From positions 546,501 to 610,500 of the forward strand of contig NZ_CP011509.1 of NCBI RefSeq assembly GCF_001027285.1: a stretch of DNA of 64,000 nucleotides, in the 5' to 3' direction. Under the pieces are notes generated by a model, which made no database searches, was not told the DNA's origin, and worked only from the letters and a program-made list of their open reading frames with translations. Made by a program: the position numbers and the translations under genes. Source of the DNA: Archangium gephyra. GTDB taxonomy: Bacteria > Myxococcota > Myxococcia > Myxococcales > Myxococcaceae. How positions within the stretch are numbered: the stretch's first letter is position 1; every line of letters starts with the position of its first letter. Below, in pieces: positions 46,701 to 55,100 of the stretch.

Positions 46701-46858
46701 TTGAGCACCACGGGCTTCTGGAAGCCGGCCAGGCCCCGCTTGGAGGCGAGGAAGATCTCCGCCATCCCACCGGTGCTCAGGCGGCAGAGCACCTCGTAGT
46801 TGCCCATCTGCCGGCCGCGCACATCACCCGGCGCGAAAGGGAGCTTCGACCCAGCCAT
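43709..46858 (-). CDS. Ser/Thr protein kinase with long proline-rich linker and PEGA domain
   Basis: 1049 residues from ATG 46858 (MAGSKLPFAPGDVRGRQMGN). Kinase domain ~20-290: LSTGGMAEIFLASK, VVLKKILPD, IHRDVAEKNIMVTYEG, LLDFGIAKS, GTSGYMSPEQILGEP. A ~450-residue Pro/Ala/Glu-rich linker contains a perfect 53-bp direct repeat (45360 and 45441). One TM helix (GVLWAVLLLLLLVGGLAALV, ~755) is followed by a second low-complexity stretch and a C-terminal PEGA domain (FLTLATEPYAKVYLGNRVLG). Same plan as the kinase ending at 30515. Divergent from the PilZ gene, sharing a 464-base gap. Confidence 0.9.
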   Translation of the reverse strand: MAGSKLPFAPGDVRGRQMGNYEVLCRLSTGGMAEIFLASKRGLAGFQKPVVLKKILPDIQGQEEFVQMFLDEAKVTAAFNHPHIAQVFDLDVDDGELFLAMEFVPGATLLEVARACRAANEPMPMGLGLAAVRDTALALHYAHTFTDALGQPSPVIHRDVAEKNIMVTYEGVTKLLDFGIAKSLSSVSRTAAGMVKGTSGYMSPEQILGEPLDARSDLFSLGVVLHECLTGMRLFPGKAPMAVINAVLKGPIPEPSRANKAIPPELDAIVLKALARKRADRYATTLEFARALERAVGPLIWLPEQSSELLRRLFAERREQTRQLLASGRAGVDSTGVVKLAQLFPDKEASTPPTAAPATPSSPGVAAPVGPRTPTPHAPRLPTISAPQLPPPGPARPDQTELVPYPVVAKPPGSLPGDRRTASSSQFPVSPPPPPEETGVQPPAPSTSRARPPRVQVDPSTLPSLPVLTEPPRAPLATPARAQVDPSTLPSLPVLTEPPRPVRAPTPVEQGRAASPEQTRAEPRPRSSLGRSDAVPALPETREPGLKTAVIRPQRSTPTGEQPAASDSDATQPRYDSTRAARRSTLEHLDAVTLPTGSPTFPPGPPAPPLPSESPTVPGRRAPLARTPEPEDEEPELLTMPLLQAPAAPTRPPAGVPEDDEGPELLTAPFLRPPSPASRPVEPEDDEEPELRTVPFLSPPAEASRSFPGPRSDEPDEEDLTPAHPQPISRRHTPVKREEDASEEATVSSGASEAPSRRGVLWAVLLLLLLVGGLAALVVLRLDGGLVSSQLFPPPPEAAIELPAPEAPLAVQAAPTPPGDSAPAPEAAAASATPETPGAAALEPAAATPEAGAPPDAAPPTDALAAAPTTDAAAGTPPAPPEVKNEALPATGEPAEASPQAKAPEAEAPEAEAPDTEALETTQPAKRGKVAPSRRTAPRTASNVETSPEQVTTADEADRAWQALERERTGAAEPSADKGFLTLATEPYAKVYLGNRVLGETPLFRVPFAPGKHTLRLVAPRFKPLKLQVEIKAGEVTSIRAPLEKLGRE
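45360..45493. repeat. perfect 53-bp direct repeat inside the kinase linker
   Basis: Copies at 45360-45412 and 45441-45493 are identical (81-base period, 27 residues). They encode the repeated VDPSTLPSLPVLTEPPR block of the linker. Near-identity at synonymous positions indicates recent duplication. Confidence 0.85.
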
Positions 46859-47322
46859 TCGAGAAAACCAAGCTTATAGGACTCGGGGCCCCAAGGTGAA
46901 AGCCATCACCGTGATTTTCGCGTGAGAGCGCAATGGCAGCGGATTCCACCCACACTTCCCCTCCCGCGGTGGGGGGGAAGCGGACGCGCCAGGCGCCGGG
47001 GGAGACGCGGGGCTCGAGCGGCCCTTCTTGAGAAGCAAAAGAAAACTCCAGGAGGCACGGAACGCCCATGCCCTGGGTGCGGCGGGAGGCGGGGACAATC
47101 CCTACCGGCGGTACGAGGGGGCTGTTCACTGTCCAGCGCGTCACGGAGGCGGGGTTGGGCAGCAACGCTTCCGGAGATCCGACCCCGGGGTGCCGCTGCA
47201 AGGGCTTGGGCGTGTGTCCACATTGGCGGAACCGAAATTCCATCCAGGTGGCCGGTACGACGGTGGGGCAAAAAACTTTCAGTGTTCACGTAAATCAGCT
47301 CTCCACGACAAACGGAGTTCCC
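46859..47322. other. 464-base gap between divergent kinase and PilZ genes
   Basis: No gene with convincing codon bias is visible. The right end (about 47275-47320) is locally AT-rich (CAAAAAACTTTCAGTG, ACGTAAATCAG) and probably holds the PilZ-gene promoter; the left end holds the kinase promoter. Part of 47091-47113 resembles half of an FMN riboswitch, but the other half is missing. Confidence 0.4.
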
Positions 47323-49386
47323 ATGGCGAGGGAGAAGGCGGAGCGCGTGCGAACGCGAGAGAGCGGCCTGGGTTACCGAATGGGACCGGGGCTGGGGGCG
47401 GTGGCGGAGGTGGAAGGGGAGCTGCACTCGGCGGGGAGGTTGGTGCAGCTGTCGCCGGAGCATCTGACGTTGAGCCTGACGAGGCCCACGGGGCTGAGGC
47501 CGGGACAGCGGACGAACGTGTTGTTGGGGGTGGGAGGCGAGGCCCAGATGTTGAGGGCCGAGGTGTTGAATGTGTACGAGCCGGGCCCGGAGGAGCAGCC
47601 GGAGCTGAGCCTGCGCTTCGTGGCGCCGCCGCTGGACCAGGGCCGTCACATCGTGACGATGCTGGAGGGCTGGAGGGACCGGGGCCAGCTCGAGGCGCCG
47701 AGCTCACACCCCATCTGGCGGGAGCGGATTACGCGGGTGGACCGGATTGGCCGCATCTTCGAGGCGCTGACGGCGAGGCGGTGCCGGGGCATGGCGCGCT
47801 GCGCGGGTGGGGATGTGGAGCTGGTGGCGGCGCTCTACGACAAGTACGACGGGCGGGTGTCGTGGGAGGTGAGGGGCTCGTTGCCACCGGTGCCCTTCAC
47901 GCTGGAGGTGTTTGGCTTCAGCTCGGTGCTGCACTTCCAGGTGGAGCAGGCGGTCTACGAGGACGGGCTGTGGGGCGTGCCGCTGCCGCGCGAGCTGGTG
48001 CGCTACCGGCACCGCAAGCTGAGGCGGGCGCCCGCGGGGGAGGGGTGCTCGGCGCGTTTCGCGCATCCGCTGTGGCCGCAGGTGAAGGTGGAGCGGGAGC
48101 TGACGGATATCTCCTACGAGGGCCTGTCGTTCGCGACGCAGCCGGGGGAGGACCTGCTGTACCCGGGGCTGGTGCTGCCGGAGCTGGAGGTGGGGCTGCC
48201 GGGAGGGGAGCCGGTGAGGATGCGGGCGGAGGTGCGCAACATCACGGGCACGGCGCTGGGCAGACGGTGCGGGATGAAGGTGGAGCCGCTGGGGGAGCGG
48301 GAGCTGGCGCGCTGGCGGGAGCTGGTGGAGGAGCAGAGCCACCCGAACACGCGGGTGTCTGGGGATTGGAACCGGGGGACGTGGGATCTGTTCGAGCGCT
48401 CGGGGTACTTCCGGCTGTCGGGGAAGAGCCCGGGGGACTTCGAGCGGATGCAGGCGGAGTACCGGGAGGCGCACGAGAAGCTGGAGGGGTACCGGAGGCT
48501 GGGCTACCGGGTGGTGAGGCCGATGCCGAGCGGGGAGTCGGTGGAGGCGAGCCTGTCGTGGCTGAAGCCGTACTCGGGGAGCTGGCTGGCGCACCAGTTG
48601 GCGAGGCACCAGCCGCGCAACGAGAAGCTGAGGAGCACGGCGCGCGAGGCGCTGCGGGACGTGTATTTGAGAGGCTTCGAGCCGGCGCAGACGGACCCGG
48701 AGGTGAAGTGGTTCCTGGCGTACTGCGAGGCGAACGTGAGGTGGGTGCGCTTCACGGCGTTCGACTTCGCGGAGTGGTACCAGCACACGGGGCAGGCGTG
48801 CATGGTGCCGTTCCGCTTCATGGAGGCGGACGCGAGGCGGGAGTGGGAGATGCCGGAGGGCTTCAGCCTGGGGGCGCCGACGGAGGAGGAGAAGGCGGCG
48901 CTGTTCGAGCGGCTGAAGGAGACGAGGCCGGAGGCGTACCGGGAGGCGTTGGACCTGGTGCCGGAGCGCTTCGAGCTGGAAGGGCTGAAGGCGAAGTGGG
49001 CCGAGGCGGGACTGAAGCGGGAGCGGGACGTGCTGGTGGCGCGCAAGGACGGGCGCGCGCTGGCGGTGGGAATCCTGGAGACGGCGCACGTGGGGTTGAA
49101 CCTGTTCCACGTGTTGGACGGGCTGCGAGTCATTTCGCTGGTGGACGAGGCGTCGCCGGAGGGGCAGGAGGCGTTGCTGGCGCTGCTGGCGGGAGCGGCG
49201 GAGTGGTACCGGGCGCGAGGGCTGAACGTGTTCGTGCACTACGTGGAGACGGAGCACACGGCGTACACGGAGAAGGCGAAGCTGGTGGACCTGGGAGAGG
49301 GACGGATCTGGATCCTCTCGGCGCAACTCCTGCCGGACTTCATCGAGCACCTGTGCGAGGCGACGACGCCGAGGGGAGATCTCTGA
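47323..49386 (+). CDS. PilZ domain protein with acyltransferase-like C-terminal region
   Basis: 687 residues from ATG 47323; the frame is open upstream but the protein-like part starts at MAREKAERV. A c-di-GMP-binding PilZ domain is marked by RYRHR (227-231, the R-x-x-x-R switch) and DISYEG (262-267, D-x-S-x-x-G). A second PilZ-like beta domain lies N-terminal to it (EGELHSAGRLVQLSPEHLTL). Residues ~370-687 look like a GNAT/FemAB-type acyltransferase (VARKDGRALAVGILETAHVG, LLALLAGAAEWYRARGLNVF, YTEKAKLVDLGEGRIWILS). It should be a c-di-GMP-controlled enzyme or adaptor, perhaps for surface polysaccharide or motility; substrate unknown. Confidence 0.75.
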   Translation: MAREKAERVRTRESGLGYRMGPGLGAVAEVEGELHSAGRLVQLSPEHLTLSLTRPTGLRPGQRTNVLLGVGGEAQMLRAEVLNVYEPGPEEQPELSLRFVAPPLDQGRHIVTMLEGWRDRGQLEAPSSHPIWRERITRVDRIGRIFEALTARRCRGMARCAGGDVELVAALYDKYDGRVSWEVRGSLPPVPFTLEVFGFSSVLHFQVEQAVYEDGLWGVPLPRELVRYRHRKLRRAPAGEGCSARFAHPLWPQVKVERELTDISYEGLSFATQPGEDLLYPGLVLPELEVGLPGGEPVRMRAEVRNITGTALGRRCGMKVEPLGERELARWRELVEEQSHPNTRVSGDWNRGTWDLFERSGYFRLSGKSPGDFERMQAEYREAHEKLEGYRRLGYRVVRPMPSGESVEASLSWLKPYSGSWLAHQLARHQPRNEKLRSTAREALRDVYLRGFEPAQTDPEVKWFLAYCEANVRWVRFTAFDFAEWYQHTGQACMVPFRFMEADARREWEMPEGFSLGAPTEEEKAALFERLKETRPEAYREALDLVPERFELEGLKAKWAEAGLKRERDVLVARKDGRALAVGILETAHVGLNLFHVLDGLRVISLVDEASPEGQEALLALLAGAAEWYRARGLNVFVHYVETEHTAYTEKAKLVDLGEGRIWILSAQLLPDFIEHLCEATTPRGDL

Positions 49387-49451
49387 GAGGCATCACCCGC
49401 GAGTAGACCCAGGAGCAAGTAAGCCCAATAAGCCCCATCTCCGCCCAATAT

Positions 49452-49487
49452 CCCCTCGCCCTCCGGGAGAGGGACGGGGTGAGGGTG
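49452..49487 (+). repeat. REP-like intergenic element, copy 4
   Basis: CCCCTCGCCCTCCGGGAGAG then GGACGGGGTGAGGGTG. Same family as 21275; the stem has one C-to-G change. Lies between the PilZ gene and the conflict-system operon, 32 bases before copy 5. Confidence 0.8.
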
Positions 49488-49518
49488 CCACGGACCCGGG
49501 GTTAAGCCCGTGCGATGC

Positions 49519-49552
49519 TCCTCTCCCTCTGGGAGAGGGCTGGGGTGAGGGT
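49519..49552 (+). repeat. REP-like intergenic element, copy 5
   Basis: TCCTCTCCCTCTGGGAGAGG then GCTGGGGTGAGGGT. With copy 4 it forms a direct pair, both in the same orientation, at the left edge of the conflict system. Confidence 0.8.
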
Positions 49553-49640
49553 TTGAGCACCGGAAGAGGCACGGGGCATCAGAACGGTGGTGCATTCGAG
49601 GCGGGCGCGGCATCATCCGCGAGCCTCGTAGGCACCTCGG

Positions 49641-51128
49641 ATGGAAGACCTCAAACTCACAGCGGGGGAGCGCGAGAAGCTCGAGGAGCAGCTGCTCAAG
49701 GCCTTCGGCAAGCTGGAACTGGAGCGTCTGGCGCGCCGGGTCGATATCGAGTTGGGTCATATCGCGGAGGGGCCTCTGAGAGAGGCCGTGACGCAACTGC
49801 TCGACGAGGTGTTGCGCCTGGGCCGGTTGAAGCAGCTGGTGCGGATGGCGAGGCGCATCAACCCGACGCACCCGGGGCTCAACGGCGTGCTCGCCACCTT
49901 GCTGCCGCGGGAGTTGAAGGCGAACCAGGCCGCCGAGCTGGTCAAGATCCTCCAGGAGGGGGGATTGCCCTGGAGCCTGCTGGAGCAGCACTTCTGGCCC
50001 TCCATCCTCCCCAGCACCTGGCCCGGATCCTTCACGCAGCTCCAGGAAGAGCGCGAGTGCGTGGAGGAGCTCGTGGATGTGCTCGCGGAGTTCCCGGATC
50101 GCGATCCGCGGGGGCGGGCGTCACCGCTCTTCGAGTTCGTGCTGCGCCTGTGCAAAGGCCTGGATGCGGGGAGCGTGGCGGAGCGGCTGATGCAGTGGCT
50201 CGAGAGCACCGCGCTCGCGTTGGGCAAGGACCTGAACCGGATCAAGGAGCAGGGCCACCAGCTGCTCGGAGAGCTCTACCTGATGGTGAAGCTCGAGCGG
50301 GTGACGGTGGAGGGCTTCCAGGTCGAGGCGTGGCTGGCGGACAAACGGAGCCGGTTTCCCCGGGCCATCTACCAGGAGGAGCGATCCTGGAAGCTGGAGG
50401 AGATTCCGCAGGCGTTGCGGCAGATCTGGCGCCGGCGTGAGCTGGCCGAGCCCTTGAAGCAGCTCGGAGAGTCGAAGCTGACGGTCGAGTTCCTTCTCCC
50501 GAGGGAGCTGCTCCTCCACGCCGTGGAGGACTGGCGCGTGCTGCCGGGAGCGCCCATTGGAGCGCGCTATCAGGTGGTGGTCCGCTCCCTGGAGCGGGTC
50601 TACGCCGAGGTGCGGCCTCCGCTGGAACCGGAGCTGGAAGACCTGCCGCTCGCGTCCACCCCCTGGAACGAGAAGTGGAGGCTGTTCTCGAGCTCTCCCC
50701 AACCCCCTTCCAGACCGGTCTGGGTGCGCCGGGAGGCCGATCACCAGGGGGCTCGCTTCTTCGCGGATCTCGTCCTGCCCGAGGTGGTGTGCCTGGCGCT
50801 GACGATGACGCCTCCGGCGATCTCCGAGCTGACCTTGCGCGAGTTGATCCGCCACTGTCTGGTCAACGGAATGCCCATGGCTCTCTGGGCCAGGAAGCCG
50901 GAGTGTGGCGATGAGGAGATCCGGACCTTCTTCGATGGGTTGCTGAAGGACATGAGCCAGTTGCCGAGCGCGGTGCGGCAGGCCCGCTGGCAGGGCTTCA
51001 GCAGTGACGATGCGGGACACCTCGGAAAACACCTGACGCTGGTATGGGACGATCCCAACCGGCTGCCAGCGGATGCGCGTCCGGGCTCGGATTACAGCGC
51101 CCCCGGCCACATGGGAGTCACGGGATGA
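49641..51128 (+). CDS. VMAP: EAD1-VMAP-C protein of a vWA-MoxR conflict system
   Basis: 495 residues from ATG 49641. Residues ~5-83 (LTAGEREKLEEQLLKAF, GPLREAVTQLLDEVLRLGRL) match the effector-associated domain EAD1. A helical middle segment follows. The C-terminal ~215 residues match the VMAP-C domain (vWA-MoxR-associated protein C-terminal): KLTVEFLLPRELLLHAVEDW from residue 279 and GARYQVVVRSLERVYAEVR. In the ternary systems described by Kaur, Burroughs, Iyer and Aravind, VMAP works with a MoxR ATPase and a vWA protein and recruits effectors through shared EADs. Its stop overlaps the MoxR start (ATGA). Confidence 0.8.
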   Translation: MEDLKLTAGEREKLEEQLLKAFGKLELERLARRVDIELGHIAEGPLREAVTQLLDEVLRLGRLKQLVRMARRINPTHPGLNGVLATLLPRELKANQAAELVKILQEGGLPWSLLEQHFWPSILPSTWPGSFTQLQEERECVEELVDVLAEFPDRDPRGRASPLFEFVLRLCKGLDAGSVAERLMQWLESTALALGKDLNRIKEQGHQLLGELYLMVKLERVTVEGFQVEAWLADKRSRFPRAIYQEERSWKLEEIPQALRQIWRRRELAEPLKQLGESKLTVEFLLPRELLLHAVEDWRVLPGAPIGARYQVVVRSLERVYAEVRPPLEPELEDLPLASTPWNEKWRLFSSSPQPPSRPVWVRREADHQGARFFADLVLPEVVCLALTMTPPAISELTLRELIRHCLVNGMPMALWARKPECGDEEIRTFFDGLLKDMSQLPSAVRQARWQGFSSDDAGHLGKHLTLVWDDPNRLPADARPGSDYSAPGHMGVTG

Positions 51129-52138
51129 GCAAGCGGAGTGAACCGAAGCCGTGGTGGGTGTACCGGGGAAACGGCCAGCCGCATGAGGACATTGGCAAGC
51201 TTCCTCCCCCGCCGCCCTGGCGCAAGAGCAGGGGTCCCGCGCTCGAGCGGCCTCTCACCTCGGGCAACGGCCCGCCTCCCCGCTTCGAGGCCAGCGACGA
51301 AGTCATCGAGCTGGTGAACACCGCGCTCTATCTGCGGCGGCCCCTGCTGGTGACGGGCAAGCCGGGCTCGGGCAAGTCGTCGCTGGCGGAAGCCGTGGCG
51401 TGGGAGCTCAAGCTGGGGCGGCCACTGCGCTGGCCCATCAACACCCGCAGCACCCTGCAGGAGGGGCTCTATCGCTACGATGCCATCGGCCGGCTGCAGG
51501 AGGCCTCGCTCCAGGAGAAGCGGGGACGGGCGGAGGGCGCCGTGGCCGCGGATCCGGACATCCAGCAGTTCCTCCAGTTGGGACCGCTGGGAACGGCCCT
51601 CGCGCCCTCGAAGTACCCCCGCGTGCTGCTCATCGATGAGATCGACAAGAGCGACATCGACCTGCCCAATGATCTGCTCAACGTCTTCGAGGAGGGCGAG
51701 TTCGAGGTCCCCGAGCTGTCCCGGCTGGTCAGGACTGGAGCCGATGACGAGCGGAAGGTGCGGACGCTCGACGGCGAGTGGGCGCCGACCGATGAGGGCT
51801 GGGTCCGCTGCCATGCGTTCCCGCTGGTGATCATGACGAGCAATGGCGAGCGCGAGTTCCCCCCCGCGTTCCTGCGGCGCTGCCTGCAGCTCGACCTCAA
51901 GGAGCCGGGCCAGGAGCAGCTGGAGGCCATCATCCGGATCCATCTGGGTGACGAGGCGGTGGCCAAGGCGAGTCCGTACCTCCGGGCGTTCCTGGAGCGG
52001 CGCAGCAAGGACACCCTGGCGACGGATCAGCTGCTGAACGCCATCTACCTGGTAACCCGTGTTCCAGGTGCGCAGCACGACATGCAGTCCCTGGTGGAAG
52101 TCCTCTTCAAGAGCCTCGGTAGCCTCGGCACTCCATGA
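51125..52138 (+). CDS. MoxR-family AAA+ ATPase of the conflict system
   Basis: 337 residues from ATG 51125 overlapping the VMAP stop. Walker A LLVTGKPGSGKSSLAEAVAW (~75-94), Walker B VLLIDEIDKSDIDLPNDLLN (~168), sensor-1 LVIMTSNGEREFPPAFLRRC. These are typical MoxR features; MoxR proteins act with vWA partners as metal-dependent chaperones or remodelers. It is coupled to both neighbours by ATGA overlaps, so the three proteins are made together. Confidence 0.9.
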   Translation: MSKRSEPKPWWVYRGNGQPHEDIGKLPPPPPWRKSRGPALERPLTSGNGPPPRFEASDEVIELVNTALYLRRPLLVTGKPGSGKSSLAEAVAWELKLGRPLRWPINTRSTLQEGLYRYDAIGRLQEASLQEKRGRAEGAVAADPDIQQFLQLGPLGTALAPSKYPRVLLIDEIDKSDIDLPNDLLNVFEEGEFEVPELSRLVRTGADDERKVRTLDGEWAPTDEGWVRCHAFPLVIMTSNGEREFPPAFLRRCLQLDLKEPGQEQLEAIIRIHLGDEAVAKASPYLRAFLERRSKDTLATDQLLNAIYLVTRVPGAQHDMQSLVEVLFKSLGSLGTP

Positions 52139-55100
52139 TCTCCCGGCTCATCGACACGCTCCGGGCGGCGGGACTGGAGCCCGATGCACGGGAACTCGAG
52201 GAGATCCTGTGGCTCGCGCCCTTCCTCACCCCGGAGCCCGCTCACGATGAGGCGGAGCGCTCCAGCGACGGAAGCGAGGACGCGTCGGAACCTTCACGGC
52301 CATTGGAGGATGAGCAGCCCCGGGCGCGGCGGCCGGAGACACCCGCCGTGCAGCCGCCGGTGAGGCCCTCGCCGCCCGAAGCGGAAGTCGGGATGCCACG
52401 GCGTGAGCCGGGTGTGCCCACGCGACACGGTGGGAGCATGGTCTTCCGGAGTCCTGGTGCTCCAGCACTGCCGAACCCGTTGCAGCTCGGGAGGGCGTTG
52501 CGCCCCTTGAGAAGGCGCCGCGACTCGCACTGGCTGCGCGAGCTCGATGAGGTGGCGACGGCGGAGCGGATCGCGCGGGAGGGTCTGTGGAGCCCGGTGT
52601 TCCGGCGTGGGCGCTCGCGCTGGCTCGAGCTGGACCTGGTGATCGACACCGGTCGGTCGATGACGATCTGGAGACAAACGCTCCACGAGCTTCGCACGCT
52701 CTTGAGGTACGTCGGCATCTTCCGGGATGTGCGGGCGTGGTCGCTGACGACGGAGGACCCGAAGGGAAGGGTCCGGCTGTACCGGGGGACCGCGGGAGCG
52801 GCGCACGGGAAATCCGAACGGAATCCGCGAGAGCTGATGGGGACTCCCGGCGAGCGGAGACTCATCCTGGTGGTGAGTGATTGTGTTTCACCGGCCTGGC
52901 ACGCGGGTGGGGTGGGCGAGCTGTTGCGGTTGTGGGGCCAGGGCGGTCCCGTGGCCATCCTGCAGATGCTGCCGCAGCGGGTCTGGGTGCGGACGGCCCT
53001 GCGGCACCACTCCTCGGTGTGGATGCACGGCCGGGAGCCGGGAGAGGCGAATACGCGGCTAGTGTTCGGCTCGTGGCCGGGAGCGGTGGTGCCCGGCCAG
53101 CGAGGAGCGGTTCCGGTACCGGCCATCACGCTGGAGCGCGAGTCGTTCCTGAACTGGGCCCGGGTAGTGGCTGGAAGGGCCGGAGCCTGGACGCCTGGGG
53201 TGCTGCTGCGAGAGGGCGGCTCCGCGAGGAAGGCACTGGAGCGTGCACCGGAGGGGGTGGAGCCACTCGAGCAGGTGCAGCGCTTCGAGGCGATGGCCTC
53301 CCCGCTGGCGCAGCGGTTGGTGCAACTGCTCGCGGCGGTTCCGATCTCGTTGCCCGTGATGCGATTGGTCTGGCAGACGCGGCTGCCCGAAGCTAGTCAG
53401 GTGCATCTGGCCGAGGTGTTCCTGAGCCGGTTGCTGGAGGAGGTGGGGCCACCGGGTGGTACGGCGGATCCGGAGCTGTTGCAGTATGACTTCCGGCCGG
53501 GAGTCCGAGAGGTGTTGCTGGCGTCGGTGCCGCCGACGGAGTCGCTCGACACCCTGCAGAGCGTGTCGAAATACGTGGAGGAGCGGCTCGGGCAGACGCT
53601 GGACTTCCAGGCGATGCTGGCGGACCCGACGGCGTTCGGCGGCGAGCAGCTCGATGAGTCATTGAAGCCCTTCGCCCGGGTGGCAGCGGCGGTGCTGCGG
53701 CAACTGGGAGGAGAGTACGCGAGCCTGGCCACCCGGCTCGAGGGGATGCCTCCAGGGCAGCAGGGACGCGCGACACGTGCGCGCGCGGAGGTGCGCGCGG
53801 AGGAACCCCCGACGCGGACGGAGCGGACGGAGACGCCACCGGAGGAGCGACCCACGGCGCCACGCTGGCAGCCCAGTGGAAAGCGGGTGCTCGTGGTGGG
53901 CTCTCGGAAACCCTCGCGTTCAGAACAATTCCGGCGGCTCTGCGCCCTGTTGGGCCAGACCTTGGCGCGGAAGGGACACGCGCTGGTCTCTGAAGGGTGG
54001 CCAGGGGTCGATCAGGAGGTCGGGGCCGCCTATGTCGAAACGCTTCGGGACCTGGGCGTTGATCCCGAGTGGCATGTCACCCAGGTCGTGAACAAGGGCA
54101 GGATGTCTGCCCTGGATGTGGGGAAGATCGTCAGGACAAAGGCGAGGTGGCGGGGGTCTGCCGTGTCACTGGAGCATGCGGATCTGGTGGTGATGTTGAA
54201 GGGGAGGGAGGAAGTCTTCCAGGTTGTCGAGGTGGCGCGGATATTGTCCAAGCCCGTCCTGCCATTGCCAGGAACCGGAGGTGATGCCGCAAGGGCATAC
54301 GAATCCGTGATGGGAGCTCCCTCCTTCCGATGGTGGAGTGGTCTCTCGAGGATCTCCCTGCTCCGGCTGAACGTTCCCGTCTCCACAGTGGAGGAGAGCG
54401 TCCATGCGGTGGAAGCACTGTCTTCTCTCATCGATCGGCTCCATTCGGGTGCGCAGTTGGCGCCGTACGCGTCAGCGATGCTGCAACTGGTCCAGAACTT
54501 CGAGTTTGGTGTGCCTCTTAAAACCAGGCCTGTCCGCAACCCCCGATGGCGTGGGTTCATCGAGGAACTCACGCGTGCAGCGGGTGGAATAAGGCCGCCA
54601 CTGGCACAGCTCTCTCTGAAGATGGGCGATGGTGAGCGAGCGTCGGCGACGTTGGGAGATCCACGGCCCGCTATCGACGCGTTGCGCGCGACGCTCCCTG
54701 CCATGACCGAGCGGCTGCTGGAGGACTTCGAGCGTATCGGTGCGTTGGAGGAACACGCGCGGTTCGGTTGCAGGGTCCAGTCAGAACTGGTCCCGCTGGT
54801 TCTGGAGTTCGCCGGACAGGAGGGGCTGGAGGTCGTGGGAGCAGTGCTCTCGCAGAAGTCAGTTCCCCAAGAGAGCCCGTTCTTCGGCTCGCTCGTCGGG
54901 GCCGTGAGGGAACGGTTGGATTCTCCGGAGGAATTTGAAGACTGGCTCTCGGTTCACCTGGGTCTCTCCTCTGCGGAGTTCGAGTTCAGGAAGAAATTCC
55001 TGGAGTTGGCCAGTCGCTTGCGCGACACGTACGATACAGTGCGTGGGCTCAGCCCCGATGATGTCGACGCGGCGCTGCTCGAGATCGTGCGCGAGAGCGG

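Noticed and set aside
47091..47113. Half of an FMN riboswitch-like motif (CCCTACCGGCGGTA)
   Set aside because: The second conserved half (GACCGACGGT...AGTCCGGATG) is not found downstream, and the next gene encodes a PilZ protein, not a riboflavin gene.
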